Translations under genes and position numbers: made by a program
Notes under the pieces: generated by a model
Told to the model about the DNA's origin: nothing
What the model saw: the letters and a program-made list of their open reading frames with translations, nothing else
Databases searched by the model: none
Shown here: piece by piece, positions 46,222-53,891 of the stretch
Layout: each line of letters starts with the position of its first letter
Numbering within the stretch: position 1 is the stretch's first letter
Assembly: GCF_003115845.1 (NCBI RefSeq)
Contig: NZ_KZ819027.1
Span: 57,201-121,200, forward strand
Length of the DNA stretch: 64,000 nt
DNA from: Brenneria roseae subsp. roseae
Lineage (GTDB): Bacteria; Pseudomonadota; Gammaproteobacteria; Enterobacterales; Enterobacteriaceae
Reading direction: 5' to 3'

Positions 46222-46429
46222 ACGCAATGTATGGAAATCGCAAATCATTCGAAAAAATAAAGTCAGGAATAACGCCGGGTAAATATAAATAGGCGCGAGG
46301 TAAAGAGTTTCGTTGTTTATGTCACTGATATTAAAAATCAAATGTGGCTATTTGGATGAGTAAAGATAAAGGGTTGAGAAATCAAATGCGGTATTAGCAT
46401 GGTGAAAATATCTCTATAAAGGTGAAATT

Positions 46430-48349
46430 ATGATAACGAAAAATAGGGGACGCACCTATAAATGGCGACTTGCCATGATGTTGTTGGTGTGCGGCATGAT
46501 GGGCTCGGCCCAGGCCGCGATTACCGCCGGCCAGTACAGCGCGACGGAAAAAGGCAATGAAGGGATGGTCAATGTGACGGTCACCGTTGATGCGGAAGGC
46601 GTCATCAAAGATATCGCGGTGGATGCCAGTCAGGAAACGCCGGAACTGGGCGGCGAGGCCGGTCCGGCGGTGGGCAAGGCGATTGTCGAGCATCAGAGTC
46701 TGAATGTGGACGGCGTGACCGGCGCGACCAATACCAGTAACGCAGTGAAGAAGGCGGTCTCAGCGGCGCTGAGCCAGGCGGGCGCGGACGTAGCGCGCTA
46801 CCAGGGAAAGGTCGTTAAACAAGGGCAGGATGAGGAAACCAGCGTTGACGTGGTGGTGGTCGGCGGCGGCGTATCCGGCACTGCCGCTGCGCTGGCCGCG
46901 GCGGAAAAAGGCGCCAAGGTGCTGGTGATAGAGAAGATGCCGGTGCTGGGCGGCGCGGGCCGGATGGCCAGCGGGTTTACCGCGGTAGAGTCGTCGCTGC
47001 AAAAAGCGAAAGGTATGAAATATACCGCCGCCGAGCTGACGCAGCGGTTACTGGAATATAACCAGTATCTGTCCAACGGACCGCTGACCAAAAGGATCGT
47101 CGATAAATCGGCATCAACGGTCGATTGGATGATCAAGCATGGCGTAGAGCTGGAAATCGTGGAAACGACGCGCGACGCCAAGCAGAGCTCCGTACAGCAG
47201 GCGCACCTTGAAGATCCGATTAAATCGGATGTGTATCACCGTATCAAAAACGGGGGAGAGGCCGCTTACCAGACGCTGTACGCGGAGTTCGCCAAGCTGG
47301 GCGGAAAAGTGATGACCAAAACTATCGGTAAATCGCTGATTCAGGATGATAAAGGGAAAGTGATCGGGCTGATCGCGGAAAAAGAGGACGGCGGTACGTT
47401 AACCGTACACGCCAGGGCCGTCATTCTGGCAAGCGGCGGCTTCGGCGCGAACAAGAAGATGCTGGATGAAGCGATGCTGACGTCGAACATTTTCCCGCTG
47501 GCATGGCCCAATATGGGTGAAGGGCTGCAAATGGCCTGGGCGGCCGGCGGCGCGAAATGGGATATGCAGTCCGCCTTGATTCACGCCGCGCAGTTGGTTG
47601 ACATCGAGCCTTCGGAGGGGGCGCATCACGGCGGCGGCGACGCGGCGGCGTTGGACAGCCCGCTGATCTGGCTGCTGAAATCGCCGCTGCTGTGGGTGGA
47701 TACGGTCGGGGAACGCTTTGCAGACGAGGGCCATATCTACGATACCGCCTTCTGGGCCAACGTCGCCTATTCGGTCGGCGGCAATTATTACATCATTGTC
47801 GATACGCCCACGCTGCAATCCTTCACCAAAAACGCCATGCCGTTCCCGCTGTCAGGGGCCGGACCGGCCAACCCGCCTAAACCCGGCGACTTTGTCGCGC
47901 TGGCGGATGCGGGCACCAGAGGCGGAACCAGCAAATCGATCCTCAAGGGCAAGGACATTGCCGAACTGGCGTCGCGTATGGGGATCGCGCCTGAGAGTCT
48001 GAAAGCCACCGTTGATCGCTATAACGGCAATGTGAAGGCCAAACAGGATAAGGATTTCGGTAAGAAGTCTGAATATCTGGCATACGGCATCGAAAAAGGA
48101 CCGTTCTATGCGTTTAAGGCGGTGGTGGTCAGCCTGAGTTCTCTGGGCGGTGTACGGGTGAACTCTGACTTGCAGGTCACAAATACGGACCTTAAGCCCA
48201 TCGACGGCCTGTATGCGGTTGGCAACAATGCGGCCGGTTTCTACAGCGTACCGGGTTATCCGCCTTATCAGGGCCTGGCGAACGGTTTTGCACTGAACTC
48301 CGGCCGTATCGCCGGTGAACATGCGGCTCAATATATTCTGAAAAAATAA
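46430..48349 (+). CDS. Exported FMN/FAD reductase, UrdA/flavocytochrome c family
   Basis: A 639-aa secreted flavoprotein. Signal peptide residues 1-30 (MMLLVCGMMGSAQAA). An FMN-binding domain follows; its motif DGVTGATNTS at 94-103 is where ApbE attaches FMN to a threonine. A fumarate-reductase-type FAD domain follows (VDVVVVGGGVSGTAAALAAA at 139-158). There is no heme CxxCH, so it is of the urocanate-reductase rather than heme-containing type. The conserved fumarate reductase C-terminal R-LGGNA-like block is replaced by GFYSVPGYPPYQGLANGFAL, so the substrate is probably not fumarate. The electron donor is not encoded here. Confidence 0.85.
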   Translation: MITKNRGRTYKWRLAMMLLVCGMMGSAQAAITAGQYSATEKGNEGMVNVTVTVDAEGVIKDIAVDASQETPELGGEAGPAVGKAIVEHQSLNVDGVTGATNTSNAVKKAVSAALSQAGADVARYQGKVVKQGQDEETSVDVVVVGGGVSGTAAALAAAEKGAKVLVIEKMPVLGGAGRMASGFTAVESSLQKAKGMKYTAAELTQRLLEYNQYLSNGPLTKRIVDKSASTVDWMIKHGVELEIVETTRDAKQSSVQQAHLEDPIKSDVYHRIKNGGEAAYQTLYAEFAKLGGKVMTKTIGKSLIQDDKGKVIGLIAEKEDGGTLTVHARAVILASGGFGANKKMLDEAMLTSNIFPLAWPNMGEGLQMAWAAGGAKWDMQSALIHAAQLVDIEPSEGAHHGGGDAAALDSPLIWLLKSPLLWVDTVGERFADEGHIYDTAFWANVAYSVGGNYYIIVDTPTLQSFTKNAMPFPLSGAGPANPPKPGDFVALADAGTRGGTSKSILKGKDIAELASRMGIAPESLKATVDRYNGNVKAKQDKDFGKKSEYLAYGIEKGPFYAFKAVVVSLSSLGGVRVNSDLQVTNTDLKPIDGLYAVGNNAAGFYSVPGYPPYQGLANGFALNSGRIAGEHAAQYILKK

Positions 48350-48861
48350 TAGACCGTTGCAATTTGAAGTCTGACGGGTATAGACCATGCGGCACAGCAT
48401 GTGCCGCATTAATAAAAACCCGAGACGGAAACAACGCGGTAAAAATAATAAAGCTGGCTATCAGCGGAATAAGATTACCGCCGTGCCGTCATATAAAATA
48501 TATATCTTAAATAATTCGGGTTGCAGGGCAAAACGTTGCCGTTTTGAACGCCGCTTGCGGCGACCTTATAGGGGCGAGGCTCACTGAGAGACCGGCCAAC
48601 GCACCGGCAATCTGACGTATGACGGGTATATTTATGACTGAAAAGAGTGTGAGGAAAACTTTATTCAACGCCTGTTGATCGTAATTTCGCTTGCCCGTGG
48701 AGGATATCGGCATTCGCCGGTAACGGTTATCTGCATATAAGCGGAGATCCGGAAGTGGAAATAAATAACGGACAATGAAATAAGGTCTATAGATCGCTCT
48801 GTTGTTTTTTGTCATTCAATGACCGCTGTTACCGTCTCATTGATCTCAATGGGATAGAACA
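48350..48861. other. Intergenic region with repeat elements
   Basis: About 510 bp between the flavoprotein and porin genes. It contains a hairpin at 48387-48409 (ATGCGGCAC / GTGCCGCAT) that may end the upstream transcript, two copies of the sequence TGACGGGTATA (near 48371 and 48622), and the second copy of the dispersed repeat. No gene is seen. Confidence 0.6.
48505..48633 (+). repeat. Interspersed repeat, copy 2
   Basis: It begins CTTAAATAATTCGGGTTGCA, continues with TTTTGAACGCCGCTTGC and GGGGCGAGGCTCA, and ends CTGACGTATGACGGGTATAT. The first three blocks match copy 1 near 34636-34746 in the same order. The right-end block also occurs alone at 48356-48382 (GCAATTTGAAGTCTGACGGG), suggesting a partial second end. 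Likely a non-autonomous dispersed element. Confidence 0.65.
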
Positions 48862-50238
48862 ATGAAAATCACACATCACAATATGTGGACGAGAATGCTG
48901 TCCGTCGGCGTTGTCGTGTCCGGTATGATGCTGACGAACGGCGCGGCGGTTGCCGCCGACGAGAAACAGCCGGAACGTCCGCTGTCCGATGCGGGAGAAT
49001 GGCTGGCGGAGCATGGCGTCACCCCGCATCTGATCGCCTCTCAGCTCTATTTGGGTAACCCCAGCGCGGGGACGCTCACCGACCAGCACGAAACGCTGAC
49101 GATGTTTATGGCCGGCGCAGATTTCGATCTGGATCGCATGGGGCTGATTCCCGGCGGGAACATCCATTTTATGCAGCTGTGGGTGCCTTTTACTCATAAT
49201 CTGGAGCTTGGCAACCAGTCTGGCGGGGTGCTGGCGGGCAATCCGCCGCCCTATATTCCTAAAACCGCGCACCTGATGCGCTTTACCTACGAACAGAAGC
49301 TGTTCGACGATCGGCTATCGATCGAGGTCGGTAAGAGCAATCCCGGCCAGTTCTTCGGTTTCACCAATTGCAATATTCCATCGGCCTGCGTGAATACCGT
49401 GCTGAATGAAACCGCGGTATTCGCGCCGCCGCCTTATGCCGGCTGGGGCGCGCGCATCGGCTACCGCTTTACGCCGGCGCTGGAGTCCGGCATCGGAGCC
49501 TGGCGCACCTATCAGGCGTTTCCGTTCACCAACGGCTGGGAAAGATGGGACGACGATTTCGGCAGCGGCAACACCCTGCTGGTCGCCAACGTGGCTAAGC
49601 GCGTCAACTGGCAGCAGGAAACGTATCCCTTTAACTGGGAAGCCATGGCGTTTCATAACTTCAAGGAGTATGACGACGTCTACTATACGGTGAACGGCAC
49701 CTCCAAAGTGTACGACAGCAGCTCGCCGGTGCGTACTCACAAGGGCGTCTCCGGTGTCTATCTCACCGCCAAGAAGGCGTTGTGGCGGCGCGACGGCGGA
49801 GCCGATCCTCAGAACCCGGCGCCTAGCGCCATCAGTCTGCATGGTAGCGTAACGCAGACGCTGCAATCGCACGCTCACCGGGGCATTTCCACGCTGGCGG
49901 ATACCGGGCTGATCTGGTCCGGTCCGTGGCAGAGCCGTCCTCATGACAGCTACGGCCTGACCTTCCGCTGGGCCAAGCTGACCGGCAGCGAGCAGAATTA
50001 TCTGCAAGATATGTATGACGTTTCGGGTGGAACGGGGTGGCAGGTGCCGAATAACGAGTACCAACTGAGCATCGACGCCTCCATCATGCTGACGCCGGAA
50101 GTCAATTTACAGATGATCGGCGCCCGTACCTGGAATAACAGCAACTGGCAGTACCCCTATACCAGCGTCAAATCTGAGAACGGCTATACGTTCTGGCTGC
50201 AATTAAACGTTATGCTGGATAAAGTTCTCGGGCTGTAA
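48862..50238 (+). CDS. OprB-type outer-membrane porin
   Basis: A 458-aa exported porin of the OprB (carbohydrate-selective) family. Signal peptide to about residue 32 (VVVSGMMLTNGAAVAA), then WLAEHGVTPHLIASQLYLGN, LTMFMAGADFDLDRMGLIPG, RLSIEVGKSNPGQFFGFTNC and a C-terminal strand ending WLQLNVMLDKVLGL. Two cysteines (NCNIPSACVN) lie in an extracellular-type loop. It follows the catabolic cluster on the same strand but after 510 bp with repeats, and polysaccharide-lyase remnants follow it, so it could belong to either system. Confidence 0.82.
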   Translation: MKITHHNMWTRMLSVGVVVSGMMLTNGAAVAADEKQPERPLSDAGEWLAEHGVTPHLIASQLYLGNPSAGTLTDQHETLTMFMAGADFDLDRMGLIPGGNIHFMQLWVPFTHNLELGNQSGGVLAGNPPPYIPKTAHLMRFTYEQKLFDDRLSIEVGKSNPGQFFGFTNCNIPSACVNTVLNETAVFAPPPYAGWGARIGYRFTPALESGIGAWRTYQAFPFTNGWERWDDDFGSGNTLLVANVAKRVNWQQETYPFNWEAMAFHNFKEYDDVYYTVNGTSKVYDSSSPVRTHKGVSGVYLTAKKALWRRDGGADPQNPAPSAISLHGSVTQTLQSHAHRGISTLADTGLIWSGPWQSRPHDSYGLTFRWAKLTGSEQNYLQDMYDVSGGTGWQVPNNEYQLSIDASIMLTPEVNLQMIGARTWNNSNWQYPYTSVKSENGYTFWLQLNVMLDKVLGL

Positions 50239-50321
50239 CGGCATGTGCAAATGAGCGGGGAAGGTGCTGCCTCGCTCATTATACTCAGGCGAATCAGGAG
50301 TATGGCGTTCGTTCCCCTGTT

Positions 50322-50640
50322 TTACCCGCCTTCTTGTTGCTGGCTGGGGATCAGTTCAACCTGTGTTTCCGGCAGCGTGTCTTCACCGTAAAGCAGGGTA
50401 TCGATATTACAACGTGGTTTATGGCGATAGATATGCCGCAGTGCGGCGGCATAATATTCGTCTTTGTAGCAGGCCCAGGCAAATTCGTAGATATGACTGT
50501 GATCGAGTTCTTCCTGCCCGGCGATGCAGTCGTTGAGGCGCGGAAAAGTCGCCTCCGGCATGAGGATCTGCAACGGAAACGTGAGCATTTTCCGGTAAAA
50601 GGGCAAGTCAAGCAGGCTCCAGCGGGTGCCGCGCGCCAGC
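50322..50640 (-). pseudogene. Heparinase II/III-type lyase gene fragment
   Basis: The minus-strand frame reads WSLLDLPFYRKMLTFPLQIL then MPEATFPRLNDCIAGQEELD, HSHIYEFAWACYKDEYYAAA and LLYGEDTLPE, and stops. This resembles the interior of heparinase II/III-family polysaccharide lyases, where FPLxLxMPDGxFPxLND recurs. It lacks the start and the rest of the lyase domain. At about 50640 it abuts, head to head, a plus-strand fragment of an alginate-lyase-type gene. The family call is from recalled motifs. Confidence 0.5.
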
Positions 50641-51113
50641 TTTTCTGGTATGACGTTCAGCGGGCGGTAAACGCGCTGTTTTACGGTGATAAGGGTCTGG
50701 TGGCCCGCATTATTCAGCAGGGCATCACGCAACGGATGGCGGCGCAGATCGATCAGGATGGCAAACAGACCATGGAGATGGAGCGGGCTGCGCCGTTCCA
50801 TTCCGCGCTATTCAACCTTGAAGCGCACCTGCTGCTGAACCGCTATGCGGAACATGTGGAATTTGACCGCTGGAATGCGGTACGAGACGGCCGCTGCGTA
50901 AAGCTGGGGATTGAGTATCTGATTCCGTTCATCGCCGAGCCCGATCTCTGGCCCTATCGCGATTTACAGGGCATTGTTTGGGACAGCGCGTTGCGCGTGT
51001 TGCTACAGTCGATACGAGGCTATCCCAAGGATGCCGTCCGCTATCGTCCAATTCTGGATTCTTTCCCTGACGACACGCTGACCTTAAAAGAACATTTGAT
51101 ATGGTGCTATTAG
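50641..51113 (+). pseudogene. C-terminal fragment of an alginate lyase-family gene
   Basis: The plus-strand frame reads LFWYDVQRAVNALFYGDKGL, then ITQRMAAQIDQDGKQTMEME, RAAPFHSALFNLEAHLLL and GIEYLIPFIAEPDLWPYRDL, and ends HLIWCY-stop. The WYDVQ, ARRI-x-Q-I-x-x-D-G-x-Q-x-x-E and FNLEA series is typical of the alginate lyase superfamily. The upstream extension of this frame (50334-50640) is just the antisense of the other lyase fragment. The N-terminal half is therefore missing. Confidence 0.55.
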
Positions 51114-51214
51114 GCGGGGAAATGGTTTAATCCCGCCGGGCCGCCTGTAATTTACATGGCCTAATCCAATCTGCCCCGGTTAGCCCCTCTGATTTTATGA
51201 ATGTCAAAAGGTTA

Positions 51215-51248
51215 CACGGTATGTCCCTATACCGTGCTTTCTTCTTTT
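51215..51248 (+). terminator. Terminator hairpin before fhuE
   Basis: CACGGTAT and ATACCGTG form an 8-bp stem with a six-base loop followed by CTTTCTTCTTTT. It insulates fhuE from the lyase remnant upstream. Confidence 0.75.
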
Positions 51249-51348
51249 CCAACCATGACGGTTATTCCCCGGACTGCAATACGGGCAGCATCAAAGCCCA
51301 TATCTGCATTACCTCGTTTGGCGTTCATTTTACAGATTAATTGGTAAT

Positions 51349-51367
51349 GCATATAGTTATCATTCTT
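51349..51367. promoter_or_regulatory. Candidate Fur box upstream of fhuE
   Basis: Read on the minus strand, AAGAATGATAACTATATGC matches 12 of 19 positions of the Fur consensus (GATAATGATAATCATTATC), including the central AATGATAA. It is about 110 bp before fhuE. Iron repression of a ferri-siderophore receptor is expected. Confidence 0.6.
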
Positions 51368-51475
51368 ATTAAAAGCCGCTGACTTGTCTGCCCTTACTAT
51401 TCCCCCGTACTGCGGGGATTGGCCAGCGGCTGAACGAACGACGCAGCTATTTCATCATTCATTAATGGGGTAATC

Positions 51476-53653
51476 ATGTCTTATTCGATCACAACGGGGG
51501 ACGTCACTGGCAGACCCGTGCCTGCTCTACTGGCGGTTTGCATCGCCTGCGCGTTATTCAGCGCATCCCGCCATGCACAAGCCGAGACGCCGCAGGACAC
51601 CGTGATTGTTGATGCCACTTCCAGTGACGAGAACAACGCTGAAAAGCAGGATTACAGCGTTAAAACCACGACTACCGGCACGAAATTACTGTTAGTACCA
51701 CGTGATATTCCACAGTCGGTGAGCGTGATCAGCCAGCAGCGGATGAAAGATCAGAACCTGCAATCTATCGGCGAGGTGCTGACCAACACCACCGGCGTAT
51801 CAGCTCAGATTCAGGATAGCGATCGCGTTGTGTATTACTCGCGTGGGTTCTTCATCAGTAACTATTCCTACGACGACTTACCCACCTCGATAAGCGAAGT
51901 GTGGGACTTTGGCGACACCGCCGCCGATACCGCCATTTACGATCGCATTGAAGTGGTTCGCGGCGCGAGCGGGCTGATGTCCGGTACCGGCAACCCCTCT
52001 GCCTACGTTAACATGGTGCGTAAACACGCCGACAGCCGGGAATTTACCGGTTCGGCCTCCGCCAGCTACGGTAGTTGGGACAAGCAGCGCTATGTTCTCG
52101 ATCTCTCCGCCCCGCTGACCGAATCCGGCAACGTGCGTGGCCGCATGATTACCGGTTATCAGGATAACGACAGCTGGCTGGATAATTATCATTACCGCAA
52201 GAAATTCCTTTACGGCGTGGTTGATGCGGATTTGACTGATTCAACGGCTCTTTCTGTCGGCTATGAATACCAGGAAACGCACAGCGACAGCCCGACATGG
52301 GGTGGTTTGCCAACCTGGTACAGCGACGGCAGCAAAACGCACTTCGATCGCAGCTTTAATACTGCGCCGGACTGGGCATATTCCGATAAAGATGCCAGAA
52401 AAGTCTTCGCGAGTCTGGTGCAGCGCTTCGGCGACGGCTGGGAAGCGCATATCAACGGTATGCATACGGAAACAAATTTCGATAGCAAACTGATGTACAG
52501 TGATGGCTACCCGGATAAAGAGACCGGCGCGGGCGTCACCGGCTACGGCGGCTGGAACCGGGGCGAGCGTAAACAGGACGCCATAGACGCCTATGTTCGC
52601 GGCTTTGTCGACCTCTTTGGTCGCCAGCATGAAATGATGTTTGGCGGCAGCTACAGCCGTCAGCGCAACCATTACGATAACTCCATGCCTGATAGTCTTT
52701 ATGGCGCTATCCCGATCGATAACTTCCTGACGTGGGATGGATCGCTGGCCGATCCGCAGTGGACGCCGTGGACACTTTACAGCAAGGATACTCTGCGTCA
52801 GAAATCGGTTTATGGCTCCGCGCGCTTCTCGCTTGCCGATCCTTTGCACCTGATCGTCGGTGCCCGCTATACAGACTGGGACGCGGAATATAATCCACCT
52901 ACCTCTCCACAAAGCACTTTCACCAGCAACAAGAGTGATGTCACCCCGTATGCCGGTCTGGTGTACGACATTAACGACGCCTGGTCTGCTTACATGAGCT
53001 ACACCTCTATTTTCCAGCCGCAGGATAAGCGCGACATCCAGGGACGCTTTATCGATCCCACCACCGGTAAAAGCTATGAGGCAGGCATTAAAGCGGATTG
53101 GTTTAACACCCGTCTGACCACGTCTCTGGCCGTATTCAGAATCGAACAGGATAATGTTGCCCAGTCCACCGGCAATTACATCCCGGGCAGCAGCGAACTT
53201 GCCTACGATTCGGTGGACGGTACGGTCAGTAAAGGGGTGGAGTTTGAGCTGAATGGCGCGTTGACGGATAACTGGCAGCTCACCTTCGGCGCGACCCGTT
53301 ATCTTGTGAAAGCTCAAGACGGTACGGCAGTCAATCCCGACCAGCCTCGTACCCAATTGAAATTGTTCACCCGCTATCAGTTGCCGATGCTACCCGAACT
53401 GACCGTGGGCGGCGGCGTGAACTGGCAGAACAAAGTCTGGAATGCGGTTGCCGGCCCTCAGGGCGATACTCGGGCGGAGCAAGGCAGCTATGGCATCGTC
53501 AACCTGTTCAGCCGTTATCAGGTGACGAAAAACTTTGCCGTGCAGGCCAATCTCAACAACCTGTTCGACAAAGAGTATTACGACTACGTATCCCAATACG
53601 CCGTCTACGGCGCACCGCGTAATTTCTCGGTAACCGCCAGCTACAACTTCTGA
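51476..53653 (+). CDS. fhuE: Ferric hydroxamate (coprogen/rhodotorulate) receptor FhuE
   Basis: TonB-dependent outer-membrane siderophore receptor (725 aa; E. coli FhuE 729). Signal peptide to about residue 37, TonB-box-like DTVIVDA, plug domain (RDIPQSVSVISQQRMKDQNL, YDRIEVVRGASGLMSGTGNP) and a 22-strand barrel ending NLFDKEYYDYV and FSVTASYNF. Long matches to E. coli FhuE include RLTTSLAVFRIEQDNVAQST and GTVSKGVEFELNGALTDNWQ. It imports fungal hydroxamate siderophores, useful on plant surfaces. It is a single gene with a Fur-like box upstream and a strong terminator downstream. Confidence 0.93.
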   Translation: MSYSITTGDVTGRPVPALLAVCIACALFSASRHAQAETPQDTVIVDATSSDENNAEKQDYSVKTTTTGTKLLLVPRDIPQSVSVISQQRMKDQNLQSIGEVLTNTTGVSAQIQDSDRVVYYSRGFFISNYSYDDLPTSISEVWDFGDTAADTAIYDRIEVVRGASGLMSGTGNPSAYVNMVRKHADSREFTGSASASYGSWDKQRYVLDLSAPLTESGNVRGRMITGYQDNDSWLDNYHYRKKFLYGVVDADLTDSTALSVGYEYQETHSDSPTWGGLPTWYSDGSKTHFDRSFNTAPDWAYSDKDARKVFASLVQRFGDGWEAHINGMHTETNFDSKLMYSDGYPDKETGAGVTGYGGWNRGERKQDAIDAYVRGFVDLFGRQHEMMFGGSYSRQRNHYDNSMPDSLYGAIPIDNFLTWDGSLADPQWTPWTLYSKDTLRQKSVYGSARFSLADPLHLIVGARYTDWDAEYNPPTSPQSTFTSNKSDVTPYAGLVYDINDAWSAYMSYTSIFQPQDKRDIQGRFIDPTTGKSYEAGIKADWFNTRLTTSLAVFRIEQDNVAQSTGNYIPGSSELAYDSVDGTVSKGVEFELNGALTDNWQLTFGATRYLVKAQDGTAVNPDQPRTQLKLFTRYQLPMLPELTVGGGVNWQNKVWNAVAGPQGDTRAEQGSYGIVNLFSRYQVTKNFAVQANLNNLFDKEYYDYVSQYAVYGAPRNFSVTASYNF

Positions 53654-53667
53654 TTTTCTCTGTCTGA

Positions 53668-53704
53668 GATAAAAGCCCGCCTTCATAGAAGTCGGGCTTT
53701 TATC
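53668..53704. terminator. Terminator after fhuE
   Basis: A perfect 12-bp stem GATAAAAGCCCG / CGGGCTTTTATC with a 13-base loop, 15 bases past the stop codon. Its A/T-rich outer arms could act in either direction. Confidence 0.85.
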
Positions 53705-53891
53705 GTCAAAGGAGAGTGACAATGCCGGATGCAAAAACGCGGATAGCCGGGTAATTTTCTGGCCGTGCGTCATTATCATGTTGAATGAGTGCTATCATAA
53801 ATCTTCCCTCTGTCGGGTATTGCCTGGACGGGATAATGAGAGGGATTTTCTACAGCCAACGGTCCGGGCAGCATTAATTTGAGGTCAGGCA

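Larger units (their letters stand above)
51114..51475. other. Intergenic region upstream of fhuE
   Basis: About 360 bp containing a strong terminator hairpin near 51215 and a Fur-box-like sequence near 51349. A 34-codon minus-strand frame (from about 51330) has no recognisable product. No gene is seen. Confidence 0.6.

Noticed and set aside
50334..50640. Upstream part of the plus-strand lyase frame taken as its N-terminus
   Set aside because: It is the antisense of the clearly lyase-like minus-strand fragment, so only the portion after about 50641 is treated as coding.
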